From positions 310,001 to 374,000 of the forward strand of contig NZ_FMYK01000001.1 in NCBI RefSeq assembly GCF_900096915.1: 64,000 bases of DNA, written 5' to 3'. Shown piece after piece: positions 35,670-45,187 of this stretch (its first letter is position 1; each line of letters begins with the position of its first letter). Below the pieces are notes generated by a model. The model was not told the origin of the DNA. It worked only from the letters and a program-made list of their open reading frames with translations, and made no database searches. The translations under genes and the position numbers were made by a program. This stretch comes from Acinetobacter marinus (GTDB lineage: Bacteria > Pseudomonadota > Gammaproteobacteria > Pseudomonadales > Moraxellaceae).

Positions 35670-38387
35670 GTGATTAACAATCAAAAAGCAGCTCACAACA
35701 CCATCACCGAATCTCAACCTTTAGCACAAGATTACTCCATTAAACCCAATCCACTGACCAGCCCATTAAAAACCAATCAAATTAGCGCACTACAAAATAC
35801 ACACATCGCCAGCACCATGCAAAACACAAAACTGCAAGTGGCACAGCTGACCCATTTTGCCGACCTGGATAAAATTCCAAGCTCAACTCGACGCATCAAT
35901 GCGCTGAATGATTTTCTCGGTCAAGATCGTGCCAAAGCCTCCGTCGAAGCTGGACTCAGCCTACCTTATTCTGGCTACAATATTTTTGCTGTTGGTACAG
36001 CTGGACTTGGCAAACGCACCATGATCAAGCGCTTGCTGAACCAACATGCCAAAAATCTGCCGACACCATCTGACTGGGTCTATGTCAACAATTTTCAGGA
36101 TGCGCGTCAACCTTTGGCACTTGAACTCGGCGCAGGTCAAGCACCAAAATTTCAAAAAGCCATGCATGATATGTGGGGCGCAATATTACAGCAGTTAGAG
36201 CGTCGTTTTAGTGCGGATACATATCACAAACAAATTGAAATGATTCGTGGGCAAGTCAGTCAGTTGCAACAAGATGCGCTACTTGAGTTGACCCAAGAAG
36301 GTGAATCTCTATCGCTGAAATTGGTCTCCAAAAATGAAGAGCACCTCTTTGTGCCAGTACACGATGTCCCGATTGATGAACACTCGGATAAAGTCGCTTC
36401 GCAAGAGATGAGTCAGCACGACATCGATGCGCTTGATCCAAAAATTCGCATGAAAATGGCGTCAAATATCCGCTATATGGATAAAAAGTTGCAACGTCTC
36501 GGTTCAACCCTCGGCAACATGGAAGACACGGCACGAGATCAAGTGATTGATTTGAATCATGATATTGCCAAACAAGTGGTCGAACCAAAAATTCAAAACA
36601 TTTATAAGCGGTTTGAAGGCGTTGAGCATCTGGCAAATTATCTTAAAGCCTATGCCAAAGACATTATTGAGCATGTCGAGCTGATTTTGGATCGTGAGGA
36701 AGATGATTTTAGCCCAACCACGTTCAACCGTGTGCCTGCCCGCTACCAAGTCAATGTGATCACCACACACAAAGCCAACTCTGGTGCACCTGTCATTTTT
36801 GAAGATTTCCCAACCCATTACAATTTGCTTGGTCATGTCGAGCAACTCACGCAAATGGGTACCATCACCACCGATTTCACTTTGATTCGTTCGGGTGCCT
36901 TACATCGTGCCAATGGTGGTTTTCTGATTCTCGAAGCCGAACAAATGCTCGAACAAGCCTATGCTTGGCAAGGTTTAAAACGTGCATTGAAATCGGGGAA
37001 ACTCAAGCTCTCCTCACTGGAACACATGCTGACCTTAACGGGTAGTATCTCGATTGAGCCACAGTCTATTCCGCTGACCGTGAAAGTGATTCTGCTGGCT
37101 GAACCACAGATTTACTATGAAATCTTAGAATACGAGCCAGAGCTTGGTAGTGTGTTTAAAATCCGTGCCGATTTTACCGACACTTTGCCTCGTACCGAAG
37201 CCAATGAACAAGCCTATATGCAACTGATCGCCGACTATGTGCAACGGGATAAATTGCGTGCATTTGATCGTTCTGCACTGGCTGCACTACTCACTGACTC
37301 AAGCCGTCAAGCCGAAGATCAAAAATCTTTGTCCTTGCATGCGTCGACACTCGGTGATTTGATCCGTGAAGCGCATCATCATGCCGTGCAACAAGATGCC
37401 AAAACAGTGACCGCCGAACACATCAATATGGCATTGCAACATCGTCAATATCGTCTTGGCTATTTGCGTGAGCTGTATTGGCAAGACCTATCTCGTGGTA
37501 CGCAACTGATTGAAACCTCAGGCTATCGTTTGGGTCAGATTAATGCGTTATCCGTGATTCATTATGCCGATGTCGAGTTTGGCTTACCATCACGCTTGAC
37601 TGCTTCGGTCTATCAAGGTGGCGGTGATATTCTCGATATTGAGCGCAGTGTCGAACTGGGTGGCTCGCTCCATGCCAAAGGCGTTCTTCTCATGTCGAGT
37701 TTCTTAAAGGCGCATTTCGGACGCACGCAAACGCTACACTTCTCAGCAGCGCTCGCTTTTGAACAAAGCTATGGCGAAGTTGATGGTGATAGTGCCACTG
37801 TGGCGGAACTTTCTGCATTGATTTCAGCAATTAGCCAAATTCCGATTGATCAATCTTGGGCAATCACAGGTTCGATGAACCAACTTGGACAAGTCCAACC
37901 GATCGGTGGCGTCAATGCCAAAATCGAAGGCTTCTTTGATGCCTGTAAACTGCAAGGCTTCTCAGGCTCGCAAGGTGTGATCATCCCTCGTCAAAACATG
38001 CAACATCTGATGCTACGTCAAGAAGTCATCGATGCGGTGAACGAAGGTAAATTTCACATTCACGCCATTGATACCATCGATCAAGCCCTAGAAATCTTAA
38101 TGTCACGACCTGTGGGTGTGATGGATAAAGATGGACAATATAGTAAAGGCTCGATTTTTGCGGCGGTCATGCAACAGCTCAACTATTGGCAAGCGGTCGA
38201 AGATGGTGAAATCGAAGAACCGAAAAAGGCAAAAGCCTCAAAAGACAAGTCAGCAAAAGCCAAAGCTGAGAAAGCCAAATCGGATAAAGAGAAAAAAGAC
38301 AAAACCACTGAAACCAATCAAAGTCTGACATCTAAAAAAGCTCGCTCAAAATCTTGCGCTGGCAAATTCAAAGCGAAGAAAAAGTAA
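35670..38387 (+). CDS. Lon-like AAA+ protease (AAA_32 family)
   Basis: A 905-residue ATP-dependent protease of the LonB/YcbZ-like group. The ATPase part begins near residue 65; Walker A is the unusual 'GTAGLGKRT', followed by a helical insertion (about 170-330) and Walker B-like 'GGFLILEAEQ'. The C-terminal S16 domain has the Ser-Lys dyad: Ser708 in 'DGDSATVAE' and Lys751 in 'NAKIEGFF'. Residues 850-905 form a very Lys-rich tail (KAKAEKAK-type), unusual for the family and possibly nucleic-acid binding. The GTG at 35670 is the only start that keeps the 60-residue N-terminal extension; ATG 35817 is an alternative. It stands alone. Confidence 0.88.
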   Translation: MINNQKAAHNTITESQPLAQDYSIKPNPLTSPLKTNQISALQNTHIASTMQNTKLQVAQLTHFADLDKIPSSTRRINALNDFLGQDRAKASVEAGLSLPYSGYNIFAVGTAGLGKRTMIKRLLNQHAKNLPTPSDWVYVNNFQDARQPLALELGAGQAPKFQKAMHDMWGAILQQLERRFSADTYHKQIEMIRGQVSQLQQDALLELTQEGESLSLKLVSKNEEHLFVPVHDVPIDEHSDKVASQEMSQHDIDALDPKIRMKMASNIRYMDKKLQRLGSTLGNMEDTARDQVIDLNHDIAKQVVEPKIQNIYKRFEGVEHLANYLKAYAKDIIEHVELILDREEDDFSPTTFNRVPARYQVNVITTHKANSGAPVIFEDFPTHYNLLGHVEQLTQMGTITTDFTLIRSGALHRANGGFLILEAEQMLEQAYAWQGLKRALKSGKLKLSSLEHMLTLTGSISIEPQSIPLTVKVILLAEPQIYYEILEYEPELGSVFKIRADFTDTLPRTEANEQAYMQLIADYVQRDKLRAFDRSALAALLTDSSRQAEDQKSLSLHASTLGDLIREAHHHAVQQDAKTVTAEHINMALQHRQYRLGYLRELYWQDLSRGTQLIETSGYRLGQINALSVIHYADVEFGLPSRLTASVYQGGGDILDIERSVELGGSLHAKGVLLMSSFLKAHFGRTQTLHFSAALAFEQSYGEVDGDSATVAELSALISAISQIPIDQSWAITGSMNQLGQVQPIGGVNAKIEGFFDACKLQGFSGSQGVIIPRQNMQHLMLRQEVIDAVNEGKFHIHAIDTIDQALEILMSRPVGVMDKDGQYSKGSIFAAVMQQLNYWQAVEDGEIEEPKKAKASKDKSAKAKAEKAKSDKEKKDKTTETNQSLTSKKARSKSCAGKFKAKKK

Positions 38388-38467
38388 AAAATTAAGTCAT
38401 GACGTCCAAGTGATGGCAAAATATTCGCTTAACTCGGATGAATTCAGCTTAACTCAGAATAGCCATC

Positions 38468-38504
38468 AAATGGCTCAGTGTATGCAATACGCTGAGCCAT
38501 TTTT
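38468..38504 (+). terminator. Terminator between Lon-like protease and VOC gene
   Basis: AAATGGCTCAGTGTA pairs with TACGCTGAGCCATTT across a short loop, followed by TTTTT. It runs into the last codon of the convergent VOC gene. Confidence 0.8.
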
Positions 38505-38859
38505 ATAACGCCATACATCGCAGTAAACTACCATGACAATCAATTACATTGAAGATGCGCAGATCGCCCTGCTGTTGTAATTCGGTCATACGACCTGACG
38601 CAGAAAATTGTTGCCAATCCATCTGTTGCCAAGTGGTATACAACGCATCTAAATCATGAACCCATACCGACGCACTAAAATAAGAATTGCTCGGATCAAG
38701 CGCAGGGTAAGGAAAAAATTCAAGTTGTAAATGACCTCGTTGCAAAATCAGCCATTGTTCGGACAGATATTGCACTTCAAAACCAAGTGATTGATAAAAT
38801 TTAATGGTTTCAGTGAAATTTTTCGAGGGCAAATTGGCAGCAATATGATCATTTTGCAT
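38503..38859 (-). CDS. VOC family protein (bleomycin-resistance-like)
   Basis: A 118-residue single-domain VOC protein with the paired beta-alpha-beta modules: 'NLPSKNFTETIKFYQSLGF' starts the first and 'ASVWVHDLDALYTTW' the second. The pattern resembles bleomycin-binding or similar small-molecule-sequestering VOC proteins, which have no catalytic metal. The metal-ligand pattern of glyoxalases is not seen. The function is therefore open: ligand binding or an enzyme. ATG 38859 gives the family N-terminus; the frame extends upstream to 38925 without support. Confidence 0.75.
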   Translation of the reverse strand: MQNDHIAANLPSKNFTETIKFYQSLGFEVQYLSEQWLILQRGHLQLEFFPYPALDPSNSYFSASVWVHDLDALYTTWQQMDWQQFSASGRMTELQQQGDLRIFNVIDCHGSLLRCMAL

Positions 38860-39003
38860 GGACTCAGTTTCCGTATTTATCGTTTTATCAAATGCACTGG
38901 TGTTGCAAGTTATCATGTTTATCATCTTTTTGGTGCTTTTTCATATTGCTTTATCTGGCTATTTTTCTGGATAATTCGCAACTGATTTTTAGGAGCAATT
39001 TAA

Positions 39004-39552
39004 ATGATAAAAAAATGGTTCGGCGAAAGTATTTTTAAACTGTCGGGATGGCAATATCACGCCGATGCAAGCCTGCTTGAGGACAAGCAAGTGATGATTG
39101 GCTTTGAACACACCACCAATATGGATGCGGTACATGCCTTCGCACTACTGAATATTTTACAGATCAAAGCGCATTTTCTAATTAAACAAACTTGGTTTAA
39201 AGGACCGCTGAAACACATCATGACCCAACTCGGCGGAATTCCTGTCGATCGGGATAAAAATACTGATGTAGTCAGCCAAATGGTCGAAATTTTTAATGCA
39301 CATGAGCAATTTAGTCTAGTGATCGCCCCTGAGGCAACCCGTGCTAAAGATGGCGTGGCGCGTCGACCAATTCGCACAGGGTTTTGGCATATCGCCAAAG
39401 CAGCCAATGTGCCGATCATTCTCATGTATGCGCATGCTAAAAGTAGAAAAGGCGGTGTATTTGCCAAAATCTACCCAACAGATTTAAAGTCCGACCTGAT
39501 TAAAATCAAATCCTTATATGCTGAATATGGCGTGGATGTGCGTATCGACTAA
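39004..39552 (+). CDS. PlsC-family acyltransferase
   Basis: A 182-residue acyltransferase of the short lysophosphatidate acyltransferase-like type. The catalytic HX4D motif is 'HTTNMD' near residue 35, and 'GGIPVDRDKN' and 'APEATRAK' match motifs II and III (usual EGTR is EATR here). 'IRTGFWHIA' is motif IV-like. Similar short proteins are annotated as 1-acylglycerol-3-phosphate acyltransferase homologues, with acyl acceptor unknown. There is little hydrophobic sequence, so it is peripheral on the membrane at most. The ATG follows AGGAGC with close spacing. Confidence 0.82.
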   Translation: MIKKWFGESIFKLSGWQYHADASLLEDKQVMIGFEHTTNMDAVHAFALLNILQIKAHFLIKQTWFKGPLKHIMTQLGGIPVDRDKNTDVVSQMVEIFNAHEQFSLVIAPEATRAKDGVARRPIRTGFWHIAKAANVPIILMYAHAKSRKGGVFAKIYPTDLKSDLIKIKSLYAEYGVDVRID

Positions 39553-39650
39553 TTCATCATTGGCTCATGATTAGCGCATGATTGACGGCTCAGAACTCGT
39601 TTAACGCTATCGTTTCGTTCACTTAGTTGAATGATTCTGAGCCATTGCCA

Positions 39651-40586
39651 TTATTCATCTGGATGCGAGCTGGTTTCTATCACATTCGCATGTGAGCTTG
39701 CCAGTGTTTTACGCTGTTTACGTTGTTTGATTTTTTTGCGAACAAAACGAAATAGCAGATAAGCAAGCAACAAGACGATGTAAAATGGCCAAATATAGAA
39801 CAACCATAAGATACTGTTTTTAAAGCCTTCAAATCCAGCTTGCATCGACAGCCCAATCCGCTGAGTAAACGGTGCTTGATGTTGCTCGACCGCTTGTTCA
39901 AAGTCTAGGTCTTGACGTTGGCGTAGCTGTGGGCTTTGGAAGTAATGCAAATCAATCGTGCTGTATTTCAAACGATCTTGCGCTTCTTGCTGACTAAGAA
40001 TTTGCAATTGTTGATCGGTCGCATCCGATACTTCTTGTGACTGTGATGCGGTTTCTAGCTTTTGCTCTAAAAGTTTGAGCTCATATCGCTTCGCTTCATA
40101 ACTTTGTTGATCAAAATATTTCATCATCGCAGGCAATGCATTAAGAAAACGACCGACCTCTGCATTGGGCACACGTACCACCATACTTGAGGTTGGTACG
40201 ATTTTCTCCAAAATATTGAGCTGTCCATGACCTTGATTCAGCCGTTGATAGTTTTCAACTTGATAATGCATAGTTCGAGCTTCGACATATCCGCCCACCC
40301 CAACGAGTTGTTGCTCGATGGCGGCTGTGGTTTTTTCAATATTCTCCACTTCGAAGCGGACAGTCGCTGCTTTGACCAACTGACGAGACTGTTCCAATTG
40401 TTGCTGGGTTTCAGAAAGCAGTTGTGCAGGATTGTCAACATAATCTGCCTCACTGACACTTGCCGCAGCTTCTATCCCTGCATCTCTAGAACTTTCATGT
40501 TGCTGGGCACATGCACTGAGCAATAGCATGGAGATAAGTGCTGGAGCCAACAATTTTTTGTTTTGATTGTGATCCTTTTCTATCAT
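39651..40586 (-). CDS. DUF4349 lipoprotein
   Basis: A 311-residue envelope protein. The signal peptide ends in the lipobox 'LLSAC' (Cys near residue 26). The periplasmic part has the DUF4349 pattern: 'VRFEVENIEKTTAAIEQQLV', 'MVVRVPNAEVGRFLNALP' (near residues 132-150) and a helical hairpin around 165-200 likely to form a coiled coil. A C-terminal membrane segment ('ILWLFYIWPFYIVLLLAYLLF' core 'FYIVLLLAYL') precedes a basic tail. Function of the domain is not known. Stands alone, convergent with the acyltransferase. Confidence 0.82.
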   Translation of the reverse strand: MIEKDHNQNKKLLAPALISMLLLSACAQQHESSRDAGIEAAASVSEADYVDNPAQLLSETQQQLEQSRQLVKAATVRFEVENIEKTTAAIEQQLVGVGGYVEARTMHYQVENYQRLNQGHGQLNILEKIVPTSSMVVRVPNAEVGRFLNALPAMMKYFDQQSYEAKRYELKLLEQKLETASQSQEVSDATDQQLQILSQQEAQDRLKYSTIDLHYFQSPQLRQRQDLDFEQAVEQHQAPFTQRIGLSMQAGFEGFKNSILWLFYIWPFYIVLLLAYLLFRFVRKKIKQRKQRKTLASSHANVIETSSHPDE

Positions 40587-40648
40587 CGCTGAAAATACCT
40601 AGATGGATTGATAATATTAAACCCATCTTAAGTGAAATATAATATAAA

Positions 40649-41278
40649 TTAAACCTCTATCTGTAATGCCTTTTGTACTGCTGGTCGAGCTTGAATGCGC
40701 TCAAAATAGGTTTTGGCATGTGGATAATCATTTAAATCAATTCCTTGCCAGTCATAACGACACATCCACGGAAAAATCGCCATATCTGCAATCGAATATG
40801 CACCTCGCCCTGCACCAGCAACAAAATCTTTATTCGACAATTGCGTATCTAAGACGCCATACAAGCGCTTGGTTTCATCCTGATAGCGTTTGGTTGGATA
40901 TTCCAGACGCTCAGGAGCAAATTTGGAAAAGTGATGATTCTGCCCTAGCATCGGTCCAAAACCGCCCATCTGCCACATCAGCCATTGTTCGACCTCGATA
41001 CGTTCACGCTCAGCGCTTGGATAAAACTGTCTTGTTTTTCGTCCCAAATACTGCAAGATCGCCCCAGATTCAAATATCGCAATCGGTTCGCCATCAAAAC
41101 TGTCATGATCGACAATGGCTGGAATTTTATTATTCGGTGAAATTTTTAAATATTCTGGATCAAACTGATCATTTTTCAGGATATTAATCGGATGCACTTG
41201 ATACGCAAGTTGCATCTCTTCAAGGGCAATCGAAATTTTGTGTCCGTTTGGTGTACCCCAATAATATAAATCAATCAT
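40649..41278 (-). CDS. yfcG: Disulfide-bond oxidoreductase YfcG (Nu-class GST)
   Basis: A 209-residue GST-fold protein closely matching E. coli YfcG, which reduces disulfides using two bound glutathiones without a catalytic Cys. The N-terminus 'MIDLYYWGTPNGHKI', then 'SPNNKIPAIVDHD', 'FESGAILQYL' and 'MGGFGPMLGQNHHF' follow that family almost word for word. Cytoplasmic. It is transcribed away from yebC across 242 bases that show no other gene. Confidence 0.92.
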   Translation of the reverse strand: MIDLYYWGTPNGHKISIALEEMQLAYQVHPINILKNDQFDPEYLKISPNNKIPAIVDHDSFDGEPIAIFESGAILQYLGRKTRQFYPSAERERIEVEQWLMWQMGGFGPMLGQNHHFSKFAPERLEYPTKRYQDETKRLYGVLDTQLSNKDFVAGAGRGAYSIADMAIFPWMCRYDWQGIDLNDYPHAKTYFERIQARPAVQKALQIEV

Positions 41279-41520
41279 TTATTACTCCTGAGATTTGGCA
41301 GATTACTGTCATTTTCTATATTAAATGACATTATGCATCGTATTTCACTTGATCCGTGATCATGTCTATACTCTGCCTATTTTTATATCATGCTTGCCTG
41401 CATTTGCACATTTTTCCATACAAAAGTCGCAACTGAATATTTTCAAAAAATCCTTGGCTATGCTAAGATTTCGCCACATTTTTTTCTTTAATTATTGAAA
41501 TAGCGTCGGAGTACTTTTAC

Positions 41521-42267
41521 ATGGCGGGTCATTCAAAATGGGCAAACATCAAGCATCGTAAAGCAAAACAAGATGCCAGCCGTGGCAAGGTGTTTACCAA
41601 ATATATCCGTGAAATTGTCACTGCGGCAAAATTAGGCGGTGGCGATGCTGCCAGTAACCCACGTCTGCGTGCTGTGGTGGAAAAAGCACTCTCGGTCAAC
41701 ATGACCCGTGATGTGATTAACCGTGCCATCCAACGTGGTGCAGGCGGTGAAGATAACGATGATTTAAAAGAAGTGACCTATGAAGGTTATGGCGTTGGCG
41801 GTGTTGCGGTGATTGTGGAAACTATGACCGATAACCTAAACCGTACCGTGCCTGATGTGCGTCACTGCTTCTCAAAAACCGATGGTAACTTGGGCACTAA
41901 CGGATCAGTGGCATTCTTGTTCACCAAACGTGGTGAAATCAGCTTTGAAGATACCTCACTTGAAGATCAAATTATGGATGTGGCGCTTGAAGCGGGTGCA
42001 GAAGACATCGAAGTGTCAGAAGATGGTATTTTGGTAATCACCACCCCTGAAACCTTCGGTGCGGTACAAGATGCCTTAACCGAAGCAGGTTTAAAATCGG
42101 ATAATGCCGAAGTGGTAATGAACCCATCGACTAAAGCAGAAATTACCGACATCGACCAAGCCAAAAAAATCATGAAAATGATTGATATGCTCGAAGATTT
42201 GGACGATGTGCAAAACGTCTATACCAATGTCGAATTTAGCGATGAGGTATTGGCTGAGCTTGAGTAA
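41521..42267 (+). CDS. yebC: YebC/PmpR/TACO1 family protein
   Basis: A 248-residue member of the universal YebC family, described both as transcription regulator and, more recently, as a translation factor acting at stalling sequences. It begins 'MAGHSKWANIKHRK', the family hallmark, and is full length with all three domains ('VTYEGYGVGGVAV', 'GAVQDALTEAGL'). A GGAG-containing ribosome site (TCGGAGTACTTTTAC) precedes the ATG. In many gammaproteobacteria it neighbours ruvC; that is not so here. Confidence 0.96.
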   Translation: MAGHSKWANIKHRKAKQDASRGKVFTKYIREIVTAAKLGGGDAASNPRLRAVVEKALSVNMTRDVINRAIQRGAGGEDNDDLKEVTYEGYGVGGVAVIVETMTDNLNRTVPDVRHCFSKTDGNLGTNGSVAFLFTKRGEISFEDTSLEDQIMDVALEAGAEDIEVSEDGILVITTPETFGAVQDALTEAGLKSDNAEVVMNPSTKAEITDIDQAKKIMKMIDMLEDLDDVQNVYTNVEFSDEVLAELE

Positions 42268-42295
42268 GGCTTGCTTTACTCGAGTCACCGAATTT

Positions 42296-42325
42296 AAAAA
42301 TGCTACGTTCTACGTGGCATTTTTT
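42296..42325 (+). terminator. Terminator after yebC
   Basis: AAAAATGCTACGT pairs with ACGTGGCATTTTTT around a three-base loop (one G-T pair), 30 bases past the stop codon. Confidence 0.8.
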
Positions 42326-42383
42326 ATTGACCAAATTTGAAATTACACTATAAATTATTCATATAAATATTTAGAGATGCATC

Positions 42384-43295
42384 ATGGATAATGATATTAG
42401 TAATTTTGATCTCAATCTACTCAAAGCCTTCGATGCGCTACTCGATGAACAGAGTGTCACAGCGGCAGCAAAGCGTCTGAATTTAACGCAGCCTGCAGTC
42501 AGTGGCATGCTCAGTCGATTAAGAGATCACTTCGATGATCAGCTCTTTATTCGTAATCAACGTGGCATTACCCCAACCAAACGAGCCAAAGAACTGTCAC
42601 TGCCCATCAAGCAACTGCTCAATGATGCCAAGCTGATGATGCAACCTGTTGTTTTTGAACCAAATCAATCAACGGCTCAGTTTCGTATCGCAGCCAGCGA
42701 CTATGCCATCAAAACCGTCATTTTGCCGTTAATCCAGTTACTCAGAGCGCAAGCACCACATATTCGCATCGCTGTACTCGATGTCGAACCTGATCAAATC
42801 TACGCACAGCTCGAAACAGGTGCTTTGGATTTTGCCCTCGTCACCCCCGAACAAACCCATGAAAGTTTGTATTCTCAGCATTTATTTGAGGAACATTATA
42901 TTTGTGCTGTACATCAGCAACATGAGTTTGCACAGCGTCATCAGCTCACTTTGGCAGATTTTTGCACGCAACCCTATGTATTGGTGTCACAGCAAGGCGA
43001 TGCTTTTCAAGGAATTGTTGATCAACTCTTAGCAACGCACGGTCTACAACGAGAAGTCGTCTTGTCCTTACATAGTTTTTTAGTGCTTCCTGAGTTACTC
43101 GCAAGTACCGATTTATTTGCCATCATGCCATCTCGGCTTATCCCGCAAGATGCTGAACTCAAAGTATTAGATATACCCTTAGCCATCCCGACTTTTCATA
43201 AATGTTTGGTCTGGCATGCACATACACATCATCATGCTCCCCACCAATGGTTACGCCAACTGATCGGGAGCATCTATCATGATTTGGCAAAATGA
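42384..43295 (+). CDS. LysR-family transcriptional regulator
   Basis: A 303-residue LysR regulator. The N-terminal winged HTH is 'FDLNLLKAFDALLDEQSVTAAAKRLNLTQPAVSGMLSRLRD' in outline (core 'AAKRLNLTQPAVSGMLSRL'), followed by 'IRNQRGITPT'. The substrate-binding domain begins 'FRIAASDYAIKTVILPLI', the NodD/PcpR-like subtype. Start ATG 42384. It is convergent with an SRPBCC gene; no divergent partner is present since yebC lies upstream on the same strand, so its target is unknown. Confidence 0.9.
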   Translation: MDNDISNFDLNLLKAFDALLDEQSVTAAAKRLNLTQPAVSGMLSRLRDHFDDQLFIRNQRGITPTKRAKELSLPIKQLLNDAKLMMQPVVFEPNQSTAQFRIAASDYAIKTVILPLIQLLRAQAPHIRIAVLDVEPDQIYAQLETGALDFALVTPEQTHESLYSQHLFEEHYICAVHQQHEFAQRHQLTLADFCTQPYVLVSQQGDAFQGIVDQLLATHGLQREVVLSLHSFLVLPELLASTDLFAIMPSRLIPQDAELKVLDIPLAIPTFHKCLVWHAHTHHHAPHQWLRQLIGSIYHDLAK

Positions 43296-43313
43296 TGCAC
43301 ATTGCTTTACATT

Positions 43314-43820
43314 TTACTTTGCATGTTGCTTGGCAATCGCAACCAAACCATCTAACCACTCTTGATGACCGTTAATCATCGGATTTGGTTTGGTATTGGC
43401 AAGCTCGATTGCTGGCGCACCGTTTTGCGTTTCTTGAGTTAAGATTCGTACACGATATTCTGATAAATCCTCGATGAGCCACGCATGATGTACATCAAGT
43501 CGACTATCTCCTTCTCCAGCCCAACCATGCCAAGCGATACGTCCTACTTGTGTTGCGGTTGGTGCAACCAATTCAACCACCTCTGCATCAACAGGAAAGC
43601 CAAAGGTTTTGAAGAAAAATACTGTACCAAGTTGCAGCTCCTCTACACCTTCTGGTAACTGTACATCGGACGAATTTTTATAATACGTCGGCCATACAGT
43701 CGCAGTCGTCAAGAATGACCAAACCTGCTGGCTATTCAGCCCCGATACAATCACTTCATTTGACGCGAAGTTGTCAGTTTGTCCTGGTAAATAACCTTGT
43801 GGCCATTGGATAGCATTCAT
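43314..43820 (-). CDS. SRPBCC (START-like) family protein
   Basis: A 168-residue cytoplasmic protein with a single START/Bet v1-like fold. The pattern 'VIVSGLNSQQVWSFLTTATVWPTYYKNSSDV' (core 'QQVWSFLTTATVWPTYY') is the first helix and strand of such domains, and 'RIAWHGWAGEGDSRLDVHHAWLIED' (core 'HHAWLIED') the central sheet. These proteins bind hydrophobic ligands, as polyketide cyclases or lipid carriers; no substrate can be named. ATG 43820 is used; two in-frame ATGs just upstream are equally possible. Confidence 0.75.
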   Translation of the reverse strand: MNAIQWPQGYLPGQTDNFASNEVIVSGLNSQQVWSFLTTATVWPTYYKNSSDVQLPEGVEELQLGTVFFFKTFGFPVDAEVVELVAPTATQVGRIAWHGWAGEGDSRLDVHHAWLIEDLSEYRVRILTQETQNGAPAIELANTKPNPMINGHQEWLDGLVAIAKQHAK

Positions 43821-43937
43821 CATGTGTTGCACCTTTCATTATTCATTTCAGTAGGTACAGCATAATTAAGCATAAATTATAATACTAATCATACTTTTGT
43901 ATTTTAGATATTAAAAATATTTATATCAGAACACATC

Positions 43938-44927
43938 ATGATCCGACTTGAGATCGATGATGAACCAGCATATGATGCGCATATTAAAAATGATGCTGAC
44001 GACACCTTGAAAAAATCCGAACATATTCAACCACCAATGCGTCATGGTGTGAGTGCCAGCCAAGTTTTTTTGCCAAAACTTGATCCAAAAGCAAATGCGA
44101 TTCATACTATTTATGCTTTTCTGTGCCAGCAGTTTCCGCATATATCTGCGCAAGAATGGCGTGAACGCTTTGACAATCAGTTGATTTTTGATGCGCAAAA
44201 TCAAGTATTGAACGTCAATACACCTTATCAACCAGAGCAACATATTTATTATTATCGTCAGCTCAGCCATGAAATCAACGTGCCCTTTGCCCATGAGATA
44301 TTGTTTGAAAATGAACACTTACTGGTGGTGGATAAACCGCACTTTCTCACAGTGAGTCCAACTGGGCAGTATGTACAGCAAACGCTGTTAACTCGACTCA
44401 AACAACACAGCAATAATGCAGGTTTGACACCAATTCACCGCCTAGATCGTGAAACTGCGGGGATTATTCTCTTTTCAAAAGTGCCAGAGACTCGACATCG
44501 CTATCAGCAACTTTTTGCCGAGCGAAAGGTGCAAAAAACCTATCATGCCATTGCGCCATTTCATCCCGACATCCATTTTCCCTGCGAGGTCAAAGCCCAT
44601 CTTGCCAAGGGCGAGCCGTTTTACACCATGCAAATCCTCGCTGATCAGGCAGAAAATAGTTGTACTTTGATCGATATTTTAGAAAAAGACGATGAATGGG
44701 CAAAATATCAGCTCAAACCGATCACAGGTAAACAACATCAGCTTCGAGTGCATATGCATTCGCTTGGCTTGCCTTTAAAAAATGATCCGCTCTATCCGAT
44801 CGTAAAACATAGTGATAAAGCCGACTTTTCACAACCCTTACAGCTTTTGGCAAAACGGATTGAATTTATTGATCCAATTAGCCATGAAAAAATGATGTTT
44901 GAATCCAAGCGAGATTTATCCCTTTAA
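43938..44927 (+). CDS. RluA-family pseudouridine synthase
   Basis: A 329-residue RNA pseudouridine synthase. The catalytic Asp lies in 'HRLDRETAGIILFSK' near residue 171, and 'VVDKPHFLTVSPTG' and 'KPITGKQHQLRVHMHSLGLPL' (core 'TGKQHQLRVHM') are the other family motifs. An N-terminal region of about 130 residues includes 'FLCQQFPHISAQEWRERFDN', S4-like in position but weak. The target uridine (rRNA or tRNA) is not predictable. The first 33 residues are polar and poorly conserved in look; Met34 is an alternative start, as the first ATG has no ribosome site. Confidence 0.88.
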   Translation: MIRLEIDDEPAYDAHIKNDADDTLKKSEHIQPPMRHGVSASQVFLPKLDPKANAIHTIYAFLCQQFPHISAQEWRERFDNQLIFDAQNQVLNVNTPYQPEQHIYYYRQLSHEINVPFAHEILFENEHLLVVDKPHFLTVSPTGQYVQQTLLTRLKQHSNNAGLTPIHRLDRETAGIILFSKVPETRHRYQQLFAERKVQKTYHAIAPFHPDIHFPCEVKAHLAKGEPFYTMQILADQAENSCTLIDILEKDDEWAKYQLKPITGKQHQLRVHMHSLGLPLKNDPLYPIVKHSDKADFSQPLQLLAKRIEFIDPISHEKMMFESKRDLSL

Positions 44928-45187
44928 GCACCTCCAAGGCGAAGCCACATATTATTTGCCTAAAAATCTGCAAATGGATTCAAAATCTAGCCCTTTATTT
45001 TTGTATAAAATACAACCATTTCACCTGTAAATCTTTGTTACATTTATAAGAATTATTCCCAATAACTATTTTTGTTAATTCATTGTTTTTAAAAAATATA
45101 TTTTGTTTTACAGAATCCAGAAACAAGCATAATATGCGCGGAAAATCTCCCATTTTTCTGTTGTATCTTTTTTCGTGTGATACGCCT

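Noticed and set aside
38131..38328. Short Lys/Arg-rich ORF in another frame at the end of the Lon-like gene
   Set aside because: It is a shadow of the Lys-rich tail; no ribosome site or independent support.
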